Positions 24,501 to 37,340 of a stretch of 57,500 nt of DNA are shown piece after piece (the stretch's first letter is position 1; each line of letters opens with the position of its first letter). The stretch comes from Cryptomeria japonica (lineage: Eukaryota; Streptophyta; Pinopsida; Cupressales; Cupressaceae). The position numbers and the translations under genes are program-made. Under the pieces are notes generated by a model, which ran no database searches, was not told the origin of the DNA, and saw nothing but the letters and a program-made list of their open reading frames with translations. The stretch is taken from NCBI RefSeq assembly GCF_030272615.1, contig NW_026729165.1, forward strand, positions 1 through 57,500, read 5' to 3'.

Positions 24501-27500
24501 TCTCGCATTGGCTCTTCCCAGGCCCGGTTGTTGGGTGCGCTCCCACCCTGGCGCGCGCGAAGTTGGAAGTTGGGTTAATTGCCCGGGCGCGCACCTTCGC
24601 CAGGGTGGGCACCTTGGTGCGCAAACCTTGGCTGGGCTGCGCACCAGGGCGGGCTCAAGATGGCACCAGCATTCCCTTTTTCTCACTATCTTTCAAAACG
24701 GAAATTTTAAAATCTCGTTTTTTTTTGCCTTTTATGGAAATTAGTGAAGGCATCGCATCAAAGGTGCGCACCTCGCTGCCCACCTTGGTGTGCTCCGAGG
24801 TGCCCACCACGGTGCGCAACGCCGGTGCGAACCCGGGAGCGCCCCGATGTGTGCTCCAAGGTGCGGCGTGCACGAAGTCGGACCCCGGTTTGCCCCGGGT
24901 GCGCACCTCGCGTGCACCTTGGTGCGCACACCTTGGCTGGGTTGCGCGGCCTGGTGGGCACCATGGTGCGCACCAAGGAGCGCTCCGAAGTGTGCTCCAA
25001 GGTGCGGCGTGCACGAAGTCGGAGCCCGGTTTGCCCCGGGTGCGCACCTTCGCCGCGGTGGGCACCATGGCGTGCACGAAGTCGGAGCCCGGTTTGCCCC
25101 GGGTGCGCACCTCGCGTGCACCTTCGCCGGGGTGGGCACCTCGGCTGGGTTGCGCGCCCTGGTGCGCACCAAGGAGCGCTCTGAAGTGTGCTCCAAGGTG
25201 CGGCGTGCACGAAGTCGGAGCCCGGTTTGCCCCGGGTGTGCACCTCGCGTGCACCTTCGCTGCGGTGGGCACCTTGGCTGGGTTGCGCGCCTTGGTGGGC
25301 ACCATGCAGTGCACGAAGTCGGAGCCCGGTTTGCCCCGGGCGCGCACCTCCGCCAGGGTGGGCACCTTGGTGCGCACAACTTGCCTGGGCTGCGCACCAG
25401 GAAGGGCTCAAGATGGCACCCGCGTTCCGTTTTTTTCACTATCTTTCAGAACGGAAATTTTAAAATATCGTTTTTTTTTGCCTTTTCTGGAAATTAGTGA
25501 AGGCAGCGCATCAAAGGTGCGCAACGCTGGTGCGAACCTGGGAGCGCTCCGATGTGTGCTCCAAGGTGCGGCGTGCACGAAGTCGGACCCCGGTTTGCCC
25601 CGGGTGCGCACCTCGCGTGCACCTTGGTGCGCACACCTTGGCTGGGTTGCGCGCCCTGGTGGGCACCATGGTGCGCACCAAGGAGCGCTCCGAAGTGTGC
25701 TCCAAGGTGCGGCGCGCACGAAGTCGGAGCCCGGTTTGCCCCGGGTGCGCACCTCGCGTGCACCTTCGCCGCGGTGGGCACCATGGCGTGCACGAAGTCG
25801 GAGCCCGGTTTGCCCCGGGTGCGCACCTCGCGTGCACCTTCGCCGGGGTGGGCACCTTAGTGTGCAGACCTTGGCTGGGTTGCGCGCCCTGGTGGGCACC
25901 ATGGTGCGCACCAAGGAGCGCTCCGAAGTGTGCTCCAAGGTGCGGCCTGCACGAAGTCGGAGCCCGGTTTGCCCCGGGTGTGCACCTCGGGTGGGCACCT
26001 TGGTGCGCATGCCTTGCCTGGGCTGCGCACCAGGGCGGGCTCAAGATGGCACCCGCGTTCCTTTTTTTTCACTATCTTTCAAAACGGAAATTTTAAAATC
26101 TCATTTTTTTTTGCCTTTTTCTGGAAATTAGTGAAGGCAGCGCATCAAAGGTGCGCACCTCGCTGCCCACCACGGTGCGCAACGCCGGTGGGCACCCGGG
26201 AGTGCTTCGAAGTGTGCTCCAAGGTGCTGCGTGCACGTTGTCGGAGCCCGGTTTGCCCCGGGTGCGCACCTCGCGTGCACCTTCGTCGGTGTGGGCACCT
26301 TGGCTGGGTTTGCCCCGGCTGCGCTCCGAAGCGGGGTTATTGGAGCGCCGCCTCTTTTTTTGTCGGAGCGTTTGGTGGGGTTTCTCGCATTGGCTCTTCC
26401 GAGGCCCGGTTGCCACCCTGGCGCGCACGAAGTCGGAAGTAGGGTTAATTGCCCGGGTGCGCACCTTTGCCAGGGTGGGCACCTTACCTGGGCTGCGCAC
26501 CAGGGCGGGCTCAAGATGGCACGCGCGTTCCGTTTTTTTCACTATCTTTCAAAACGGAAATTTTAAAATCTCCTTTTTTTTTTGCCTTTTCTGGAAATTA
26601 GTGAAGGCAGCGCATCAAAGGTGCGCACCTCGCTGCCCACCTTGGTGTGCTCTGAGGTGCGCACCCGGGAGCGCTACGAAGTGTGCTCCAAGGTGCGGCG
26701 TGCACGTTGTCGGAGCCCGGTTTGCCCCGGGTGCGCACCTCGCCTGCACCTTGGCCGGGGTGGGCACCTTGGCTGGGTTTGCCCAGGGTGCGCTCCGAAG
26801 CGGGGTTACTGGAGCGCCCCCTCTTTTTTTGTCAGAGCGTTTGGTGGGGTTTCTCGCATTGGCTCTTCCCAGGCCCGGTTGTTGGGTGCGCTCCCACCCT
26901 GGCGCGCGCGAAGTTGGAAGTTGGGTTAATTGCCCGGGCGCGCACCTTCGCCAGGGTGGGCACCTTGGTGCGCACACCTTGGCTGGGCTGCGCACCAGGG
27001 CGGGCTCAAGATGGCACCAGCATTCCCTTTTTCTCACTATCTTTCAAAACGGAAATTTTAAAATCTCGTTTTTTTTTTGCCTTTTATGGAAATTAGTGAA
27101 GGCATCGCATCAAAGGTGCGCACCTCGCTGCCCACCTTGGTGTGCTCCGAGGTGCCCACCACGGTGCGCAACGCCGGTGCGAACCCGGGAGCGCCCCGAT
27201 GTGTGCTCCAAGGTGCGGCGTGCACGAAGTCGGACCCCGGTTTGCCCCGGGTGCGCACCTCGCGTGCACCTTGGTGCGCACACCTTGGCTGGGTTGCGCG
27301 GCCTGGTGGGCACCATGGTGCGCACCAAGGAGCGCTCCGAAGTGTGCTCCAAGGTGCGGCGTGCACGAAGTCGGAGCCCGGTTTGCCCCGGGTACGCACC
27401 TCGCGTGCACCTTCGCCGGGGTGGGCACCTCGGCTGGGTTGCGCGCCCTGGTGCGCACCAAGGAGCGCTCCGAAGTGTGCTCCAAGGTGCGGCGTGCACG

Positions 27501-29308
27501 AAGTCGGAGCCCGGTTTGCCCCGGGTGCGCACCTTCGCCGCGGTGCGCACCATGGCGTGCACGAAGTCGGAGCCCGGTTTGCCCCGGGTGCGCACCTCGC
27601 GTGCACCTTCGGCGGGGTTGCGCGCCCTGGTGGGCACCATGGTGCGCACCAAGGAGCGCTCCGAAGTGTGCTCCAAGGTGCGGCGTGCACGAAGTCGGAG
27701 CCCGGTTTGCCCCGGGTGCGCACCTCGCGTGCACCTTCGGCGGGGTTGCGCGCCCTGGTGGGCACCATGGTGCGCACCAAGGAGCGCTCCGAAGTGTGCT
27801 CCAAGGTGCGGCGTGCACGAAGTCGGAGCCCGGTTTGCCCCGGGTGCGCACCTCGCGTGCACCTTCGCCGCGGTGGGCACCATGGCGTGCACGAAGTCGG
27901 AGCCCGGTTTGCCCCGGGTGCGCACCTCGCGTGCACCTTCGCCGGGGTGGGCACCTCGGCTGGGTTGCGCGCCCTGGTGCGCACCAAGGAGCGCTCCGAA
28001 GTGTGCTCCAAGGTGCGGCGTGCACGAAGTCGGAGCCCGGTTTGCCCCGGGTGCGCACCTCGCGTGCACCTTCGCCAGGGTGGGCACCTCGGTGCGCACA
28101 CCTTCTCAATGTTTTCTTGCCTTTTCTGGAAATTGGTGAAGGCAGCGCATCAAAGGTGCGCACCTCGGTGTGCTCCGAGGTGCGAACCCGAGAGCGCTCC
28201 GAGGTGCCCACGAAGTCGAAAGTCGGGTTAATTGCATTGTTTTCCCCGGGTGCGCTCCGAGGTGCGCAACATCGGCGCGCACCAAGGAGGGCTCCGAAGT
28301 GTGCTCCAAGGTGCGCACGATGGCGTGCACCTCTGGTGCGCACGATTCGGAGCTCGGTTTGACCGGGGTGCGCACACCTTGGCTGGGTTGCGCACCTTTT
28401 GTGCGCTCCAAGGTGCGCACGAAGTCGGAGCTCGGTTTGCCCCGGGTGCGCACCTTCGCCAGGGTGCGCACCTTGATGCGCACGCCTTGGCTGGGCTGCG
28501 CACCTTGGTGGGCGCCATGGTGCGCACCTTTCGTGCGCTCCAAGGTGCGCACGAAGTCGGAGCTCGGTTTGCCCCGGGTGCGCACCTTGGTGGGCGCCAT
28601 GGTGCACTCCGAGGTGCCCAAGATTGGTGCGCACCAAGGAGCGCTCCGAAGTGCGCTCCAAGGTGCGCGCGAAGTCGAAAGTTGGGTTAATTGTCCGGTT
28701 TGCCTCGGGTGCGCACCTTGCGTGCACCTTCGCCAGGGTGGGCGCCTTGGTGCGCACACCTTGGCTGGGCTGCGCACACCTTGGCACCCGCGTTTCCTTC
28801 ATTTTAAATTTTTTTTTTTTACAATCTCTCAAGTGGGAAATTCTATAATCTCAACTTTTTTTGCCTTTTCAGGAAACTTTTGAATGGAGCGCATCATTGG
28901 TGCGCTCCGAAGTGTGCTCCAAAGCTCTCTCCAGCTGCGTGCACCTGCCCCGGCCGCGCACCCGGCCCCGCCCAGCTTCGCTCACCTGTCCCGGGCGTCT
29001 GGTGCGGAACCTTAGAGTAAGAAACATCACCGTGCACCTTGGCCAACGTGCGCGACTCGACCGAGCGCGCACTGGCCGAGGTGCACACCGATTTCACCTG
29101 GGTGCGCGCGCAGCACCTCGGGCGCACCGGGGTGCGCGCACAACGCCCGGGTTGCACCGTGGCCTGTGTGCTCGGGGCGCCTCGGGTGCGCGCTCGGTGT
29201 CGCCCCCGCGCGCGCGGTAGTGCGGGCAGCGCACCCCGGCCCGGCCCGGCCCCGACGAGAACGCAAACGGGCAAAAGGTTTATTCAAATAGCATTGCGAC
29301 GCCCGGCG

Positions 29309-29321
29309 AAAAACTAAAAAA
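29309..29321 (-). terminator. Polymerase III terminator of 5S copy 4
   Basis: Same T6-AG-T5 on the minus strand, abutting the 5S 3' end. Confidence 0.9.
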
Positions 29322-29439
29322 GGGTGCAACACCGGGACTTCCCGGGAGGTCACCCATCCCAGTACTACTCCGGCCCAAGCGCGCTTAACTGCGGAGTTCT
29401 GATGGGATCCGGTGCACTAACGCTGGTATGATCGCACCC
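29322..29439 (-). rRNA. 5S rRNA: 5S ribosomal RNA gene (copy 4)
   Basis: I see no difference from copy 1. The offset is one base shorter because of the T lost upstream in this unit near 24727. Confidence 0.97.
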
Positions 29440-32400
29440 GTTATGAGCTTGTCGCAGTGTGTACTTAGCAAACCGCGACCCACGTGCGAATCCACCCCGG
29501 CCACCCACCCCCGTCGAGGTGCACACCCTCCCTCGCGAAGTGCGCCCCGTTCGCCAAGTGTGAGCCCTGCCCGGGTGCGCGCACCTTGCTAGGGCGTCGG
29601 GTGTGCACCCGGCCCGGCCTACGTGCGTGCACCTGGAGGGGGCGTCGTGTGCGTGCAGTGTCCCGTCTGCAACGCGGTGCCCACACACCACCTCGGGCGC
29701 AACGACCTGCGCTCACATGTGGGCCGAGTGCACCTTGGTGCATGTTCGGGGCGCCTCGGGTGCACGCTCGATCTTGCCCCGGTGCACCAAGGCGCTCGGT
29801 TTGCCCCGGGTGCGCACTTGGTGCAAGGTGGGCACCCAAAATAGGGATCAAGCACCAAAACACAAGTTTCGGGATGCAAAATGGGACCCAAGGACCACAA
29901 ATGCGTTCCAAGACCCATGATGGGTCCACGAGAACAAAAATGTGTTCCGAGACTTAATAAACAAATATTGGGTTTTAGGAGAAGAAACATGCTCTGATGC
30001 CCAAAACGAGAATCGACCCCGAAAAGGCCACAGGCCAAAAGTGGGATGCGAGACAAAAAAAAATGGGACCCGAGGACCAAAATTGGGTTCCCAGGTCGAA
30101 GACAGGGCAACCGGACAAGAAACGACCTCTAAGGCTCGAAATGAGTCCCGACGACTAAAACTTGACAAGAAGCACCCATCAGGCACCCAACTCGACACCC
30201 ATGGGATGCCGACCCACCCGGGCTTCCACCTAGCACACCTTGGCACCCACCCACCCTCGCACCCAACCTCGCACCCAACTTAGCACCTTTGAACCCACAT
30301 TGGCACTCACCCTGACCCTGGCACCTTGGAACCCACATTGGCACTCACCTTGACCCTGGCACCCACCTTTGCACTCACCTTGGGACCCACCCTGGCTCCC
30401 ACCTCGGCACCCACCCAGACACCCACCTTGGTTCCTTGGCACCCACCTTGGATCCTTGGCACCCACCCCGACACCCACCTTGGCACGCAACTTGGCTACT
30501 TGCCACCCACCTTGGCTCCTTGACGCCCACCCCGACAACCACCCCGTGACCTACCCTGGCTAGGGTTGGTGCACACCCACCCTGGTGCCCACCTTGGCAC
30601 CCACCCTATGACCCACCTTGGCACGCACCTTAGTACCCACCCCGTTACCCACCCTAGGACCCACCCCGTGACCCACCTTGGCCAGGGTGGGTGCCTTGGT
30701 GCGCACAACTTGCCTGGGCTGCACACCAGGGCGGGCTCAAGATGGCACCCGCGTTCCGTTTTTTTCACTATCTTTCAAAACGGAAATTTTAAAATCTCAT
30801 TTTTTTCTTTTTTTTGCCTTTTCTGGAAATTAGTGAAGGCAGCGCATCAAAGGTGCGCAATGCTGGTGCGAACCCGGGAGCGCTCCGATGTGTGCTCCAA
30901 GGTGCGGCGTGCACGAAGTCCGAGCCCGGTTTGCCCCGGGTGCGCACCTCGCGTGCACCTTCGCCGGGGTGAGCACCTTGGCTGGGTTGCGCGCCCTGGT
31001 GCGTACCAAGGAGCGCTCTGAAGTGTGCTCCAAGGTGCGGCGTGCACGAAGTCGGAGCCCGGTTTGCCCCGGGTGTGCACCTCGGGTGCGCACCTCGCGT
31101 GCACCTTCGCTGCGGTGGGCACCTTGGCTGGGTTGCGCGCCTTGGTGGGCACCATGCAGTGCACGAAGTCGGAGCCCGGTTTGCCCCGGGCGCGCACCTC
31201 CGCCAGGGTGGGCACCTTGGTGCGCACAACTTGCCTGGGCTGCGCATCAGGAAGGGCTCAAGATGGCACCCGCGTTCCGTTTTTTTCACTATCTTTCAGA
31301 ACGGAAATTTTAAAATATCGTTTTTTTTTGCCTTTTCTGGAAATTAGTGAAGGCAGCGCATCAAAGGTGCGCAACGCTGGTGCGAACCTGGGAGCGCTCC
31401 GATGTGTGCTCCAAGGTGCGGCGTGCACGAAGTCGGAGCCCGGTTTGCCTCGGGTGCGCCCTGGTGGGCACCATGGTGCGCACCAAGGAGCGCTCCGAAG
31501 TGTGCTCCAAGGTGCGGCCTGCATGAAGTCGGAGCCCGGTTTGCCCCGGGTGTGCACCTCGGGTGGGCACCTTGGTGCGCATGCCTTGCCTGGGCTGCGC
31601 ACCAGGGCGGGCTCAAGATGGCACCCGCGTTCCTTTTTTTTCACTATCTTTCAAAACGGAAATTTTAAAATCTCATTTTTTTTTGCCTTTTTCTGGAAAT
31701 TAGTGAAGGCAGCGCATCAAAGGTGCGCACCTCGCTGCCCACCACGGTGCGCAACGCCGGTGGGCACCCGGGAGTGCTTCGAAGTGTGCTCCAAGGTGCT
31801 GCGTGCACGTTGTCGGAGCCCGGTTTGCCCCGGGTGCGCACCTCCCGTGCACCTTCGTCGGGGTGGGCACCTTGGCTTGGTTTGCCCCGGCTGCGCTCCG
31901 AAGCGGGGTTATTGGAGCGCCGCCTCTTTTTTTGTCGGAGCGTTTGGTGGGGTTTCTCGCATTGGCTCTTCCGAGGCCCGGTTGCCACCCTGGCGCGCAC
32001 GAAGTCGGAAGTAGGGTTAATTGCCCGGGTGCGCACCTTTGCCAGGGTGGCACCTTACCTGGGCTGCGCACCAGGGCGGGCTCAAGATGGCACGCGCGTT
32101 CCGTTTTTTTCACTATCTTTCAAAACGGAAATTTTAAAATCTCCTTTTTTTTTTGCCTTTTCTGGAAATTAGTGAAGGCAGCGCATCAAAGGTGCGCACC
32201 TCGCTGCCCACCTTGGTGTGCTCTGAGGTGCGCACCCGGGAGCGCTACGAAGTGTGCTCCAAGGTGCGGCGTGCACGTTGTCGGAGCCCGGTTTGCCCCG
32301 GGTGCGCACCTCGCCTGCACCTTGGCCGGGGTGGGCACCTTGGCTGGGTTTGCCCAGGGTGCGCTCCGAAGCGGGGTTACTGGAGCGCCCCCTCTTTTTT

Positions 32401-35400
32401 TGTCAGAGAGTTTGGTGGGGTTTCTCGCATTGGCTCTTCCCAGGCCCGGTTGTTGGGTGCGCTCCCACCCTGGCGCGCGCGAAGTTGGAAGTTGGGTTAA
32501 TTGCCCGGGCGCGCACCTTCGCCAGGGTGGGCACCTTGGTGCGCAAACCTTGGCTGGGCTGCGCACCAGGGCGGGCTCAAGATGGCACCAGCATTCCCTT
32601 TTTCTCACTATCTTTCAAAACGGAAATTTTAAAATCTCGTTTTTTTTTTGCCTTTTATGGAAATTAGTGAAGGCATCGCATCAAAGGTGCGCACCTCGCT
32701 GCCCACCTTGGTGTGCTCCGAGGTGCCCACCACGGTGCGCAACGCCGGTGCGAACCCGGGAGCGCCCCGATGTGTGCTCCAAGGTGCGGCGTGCACGAAG
32801 TCGGACCCCGGTTTGCCCCGGGTGCGCACCTCGCGTGCACCTTGGTGCGCACACCTTGGCTGGGTTGCGCGGCCTGGTGGGCACCATGGTGCGCACCAAG
32901 GAGCGCTCCGAAGTGTGCTCCAAGGTGCGGCGTGCACGAAGTCGGAGCCCGGTTTGCCCCGGGTGCGCACCTTCGCCGCGGTGGGCACCATGGCGTGCAC
33001 GAAGTCGGAGCCCGGTTTGCCCCGGGTGCGCACCTCGCGTGCACCTTCGCCGGGGTGGGCACCTCGGCTGGGTTGCGCGCCCTGGTGCGCACCAAGGAGC
33101 GCTCTGAAGTGTGCTCCAAGGTGCGGCGTGCACGAAGTCGGAGCCCGGTTTGCCCCGGGTGTGCACCTCGCGTGCACCTTCGCTGCGGTGGGCACCTTGG
33201 CTGGGTTGCGCGCCTTGGTGGGCACCATGCAGTGCACGAAGTCGGAGCCCGGTTTGCCCCGGGCGCGCACCTCCGCCAGGGTGGGCACCTTGGTGCGCAC
33301 AACTTGCCTGGGCTGCGCACCAGGAAGGGCTCAAGATGGCACCCGCGTTCCGTTTTTTTCACTATCTTTCAGAACGGAAATTTTAAAATATCGTTTTTTT
33401 TTGCCTTTTCTGGAAATTAGTGAAGGCAGCGCATCAAAGGTGCGCAACGCTGGTGCGAACCTGGGAGCGCTCCGATGTGTGCTCCAAGGTGCGGCGTGCA
33501 CGAAGTCGGACCCCGGTTTGCCCCGGGTGCGCACCTCGCGTGCACCTTGGTGCGCACACCTTGGCTGGGTTGCGCGCCCTGGTGGGCACCATGGTGCGCA
33601 CCAAGGAGCGCTCCGAAGTGTGCTCCAAGGTGCGGCGTGCACGAAGTCGGAGCCCGGTTTGCCCCGGGTGCGCACCTCGCGTGCACCTTCGCCGCGGTGG
33701 GCACCATGGCGTGCACGAAGTCGGAGCCCGGTTTGCCCCGGGTGCGCACCTCGCGTGCACCTTCGCCGGGGTGGGCACCTTAGTGTGCAGACCTTGGCTG
33801 GGTTGCGCGCCCTGGTGGGCACCATGGTGCGCACCAAGGAGCGCTCCGAAGTGTGCTCCAAGGTGCGGCCTGCACGAAGTCGGAGCCCGGTTTGCCCCGG
33901 GTGTGCACCTCGGGTGGGCACCTTGGTGCGCATGCCTTGCCTGGGCTGCGCACCAGGGCGGGCTCAAGATGGCACCCGCGTTCCTTTTTTTTCACTATCT
34001 TTCAAAACGGAAATTTTAAAATCTCATTTTTTTTTGCCTTTTTCTGGAAATTAGTGAAGGCAGCGCATCAAAGGTGCGCACCTCGCTGCCCACCACGGTG
34101 CGCAACGCCGGTGGGCACCCGGGAGTGCTTCGAAGTGTGCTCCAAGGTGCTGCGTGCACGTTGTCGGAGCCCGGTTTGCCCCGGGTGCGCACCTCGCGTG
34201 CACCTTCGTCGGGGTGGGCACCTTGGCTGGGTTTGCCCCGGCTGCGCTCCGAAGCGGGGTTATTGGAGCGCCGCCTCTTTTTTTGTCGGAGCGTTTGGTG
34301 GGGTTTCTCGCATTGGCTCTTCCGAGGCCCGGTTGCCACCCTGGCGCGCACGAAGTCGGAAGTAGGGTTAATTGCCCGGGTGCGCACCTTTGCCAGGGTG
34401 GGCACCTTACCTGGGCTGCGCACCAGGGCGGGCTCAAGATGGCACGCGCGTTCCGTTTTTTTCACTATCTTTCAAAACGGAAATTTTAAAATCTCCTTTT
34501 TTTTTTGCCTTTTCTGGAAATTAGTGAAGGCAGCGCATCAAAGGTGCGCACCTCGCTGCCCACCTTGGTGTGCTCTGAGGTGCGCACCCGGGAGCGCTAC
34601 GAAGTGTGCTCCAAGGTGCGGCGTGCACGTTGTCGGAGCCCGGTTTGCCCCGGGTGCGCACCTCGCCTGCACCTTGGCCGGGGTGGGCACCTTGGCTGGG
34701 TTTGCCCAGGGTGCGCTCCGAAGCGGGGTTACTGGAGCGCCCCCTCTTTTTTTGTCAGAGCGTTTGGTGGGGTTTCTCGCATTGGCTCTTCCCAGGCCCG
34801 GTTGTTGGGTGCGCTCCCACCCTGGCGCGCGCGAAGTTGGAAGTTGGGTTAATTGCCCGGGCGCGCACCTTCGCCAGGGTGGGCACCTTGGTGCGCACAC
34901 CTTGGCTGGGCTGCGCACCAGGGCGGGCTCAAGATGGCACCAGCATTCCCTTTTTCTCACTATCTTTCAAAACGGAAATTTTAAAATCTCGTTTTTTTTT
35001 TGCCTTTTATGGAAATTAGTGAAGGCATCGCATCAAAGGTGCGCACCTCGCTGCCCACCTTGGTGTGCTCCGAGGTGCCCACCACGGTGCGCAACGCCGG
35101 TGCGAACCCGGGAGCGCCCCGATGTGTGCTCCAAGGTGCGGCGTGCACGAAGTCGGACCCCGGTTTGCCCCGGGTGCGCACCTCGCGTGCACCTTGGTGC
35201 GCACACCTTGGCTGGGTTGCGCGGCCTGGTGGGCACCATGGTGCGCACCAAGGAGCGCTCCGAAGTGTGCTCCAAGGTGCGGCGTGCACGAAGTCGGAGC
35301 CCGGTTTGCCCCGGGTACGCACCTCGCGTGCACCTTCGCCGGGGTGGGCACCTCGGCTGGGTTGCGCGCCCTGGTGCGCACCAAGGAGCGCTCCGAAGTG

Positions 35401-37209
35401 TGCTCCAAGGTGCGGCGTGCACGAAGTCGGAGCCCGGTTTGCCCCGGGTGCGCACCTTCGCCGCGGTGCGCACCATGGCGTGCACGAAGTCGGAGCCCGG
35501 TTTGCCCCGGGTGCGCACCTCGCGTGCACCTTCGGCGGGGTTGCGCGCCCTGGTGGGCACCATGGTGCGCACCAAGGAGCGCTCCGAAGTGTGCTCCAAG
35601 GTGCGGCGTGCACGAAGTCGGAGCCCGGTTTGCCCCGGGTGCGCACCTCGCGTGCACCTTCGGCGGGGTTGCGCGCCCTGGTGGGCACCATGGTGCGCAC
35701 CAAGGAGCGCTCCGAAGTGTGCTCCAAGGTGCGGCGTGCACGAAGTCGGAGCCCGGTTTGCCCCGGGTGCGCACCTCGCGTGCACCTTCGCCGCGGTGGG
35801 CACCATGGCGTGCACGAAGTCGGAGCCCGGTTTGCCCCGGGTGCGCACCTCGCGTGCACCTTCGCCGGGGTGGGCACCTCGGCTGGGTTGCGCGCCCTGG
35901 TGCGCACCAAGGAGCGCTCCGAAGTGTGCTCCAAGGTGCGGCGTGCACGAAGTCGGAGCCCGGTTTGCCCCGGGTGCGCACCTCGCGTGCACCTTCGCCA
36001 GGGTGGGCACCTCGGTGCGCACACCTTCTCAATGTTTTCTTGCCTTTTCTGGAAATTGGTGAAGGCAGCGCATCAAAGGTGCGCACCTCGGTGTGCTCCG
36101 AGGTGCGAACCCGAGAGCGCTCCGAGGTGCCCACGAAGTCGAAAGTCGGGTTAATTGCATTGTTTTCCCCGGGTGCGCTCCGAGGTGCGCAACATCGGCG
36201 CGCACCAAGGAGGGCTCCGAAGTGTGCTCCAAGGTGCGCACGATGGCGTGCACCTCTGGTGCGCACGATTCGGAGCTCGGTTTGACCGGGGTGCGCACAC
36301 CTTGGCTGGGTTGCGCACCTTTTGTGCGCTCCAAGGTGCGCACGAAGTCGGAGCTCGGTTTGCCCCGGGTGCGCACCTTCGCCAGGGTGCGCACCTTGAT
36401 GCGCACGCCTTGGCTGGGCTGCGCACCTTGGTGGGCGCCATGGTGCGCACCTTTCGTGCGCTCCAAGGTGCGCACGAAGTCGGAGCTCGGTTTGCCCCGG
36501 GTGCGCACCTTGGTGGGCGCCATGGTGCACTCCGAGGTGCCCAAGATTGGTGCGCACCAAGGAGCGCTCCGAAGTGCGCTCCAAGGTGCGCGCGAAGTCG
36601 AAAGTTGGGTTAATTGTCCGGTTTGCCTCGGGTGCGCACCTTGCGTGCACCTTCGCCAGGGTGGGCTGGGCTGCGCACACCTTGGCACCCGCGTTTCCTT
36701 CATTTTAAATTTTTTTTTTTTACAATCTCTCAAGTGGGAAATTCTATAATCTCAACTTTTTTTGCCTTTTCAGGAAACTTTTGAATGGAGCGCATCATTG
36801 GTGCGCTCCGAAGTGTGCTCCAAAGCTCTCTCCAGCTGCGTGCACCTGCCCCGGCCGCGCACCCGGCCCCGCCCAGCTTCGCTCACCTGTCCCGGGCGTC
36901 TGGTGCGGAACCTTAGAGTAAGAAACATCACCGTGCACCTTGGCCAACGTGCGCGACTCGACCGAGCGCGCACTGGCCGAGGTGCACACCGATTTCACCT
37001 GGGTGCGCGCGCAGCACCTCGGGCGCACCGGGGTGCGCGCACAACGCCCGGGTTGCACCGTGGCCTGTGTGCTCGGGGCGCCTCGGGTGCGCGCTCGGTG
37101 TCGCCCCCGCGCGCGCGGTAGTGCGGGCAGCGCACCCCGGCCCGGCCCGGCCCCGACGAGAACGCAAACGGGCAAAAGGTTTATTCAAATAGCATTGCGA
37201 CGCCCGGCG

Positions 37210-37222
37210 AAAAACTAAAAAA
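37210..37222 (-). terminator. Polymerase III terminator of 5S copy 5
   Basis: Same T6-AG-T5 on the minus strand, abutting the 5S 3' end. Confidence 0.9.
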
Positions 37223-37340
37223 GGGTGCAACACCGGGACTTCCCGGGAGGTCACCCATCCCAGTACTACTCCGGCCCAAGCGCGCTTAACTGCGGAGTTC
37301 TGATGGGATCCGGTGCACTAACGCTGGTATGATCGCACCC
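37223..37340 (-). rRNA. 5S rRNA: 5S ribosomal RNA gene (copy 5)
   Basis: I see no difference from copy 1. The 22-bp deletion in this unit lies about 560 bp beyond the 3' end of the gene and does not touch it. Confidence 0.97.

Larger units (their letters stand above)
23770..31691. repeat. 7.9-kb spacer unit, copy 4
   Basis: Copy of 7,922 bp, with its 5S gene at 29322-29439. It lacks one T in the poly-T run ending near 24727. Substitutions seen are T to C at 25715, G to T at 26290 and C to T at 31524. The T loss shifts every frame, which by itself joins or splits the spurious open frames here. Confidence 0.96.
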
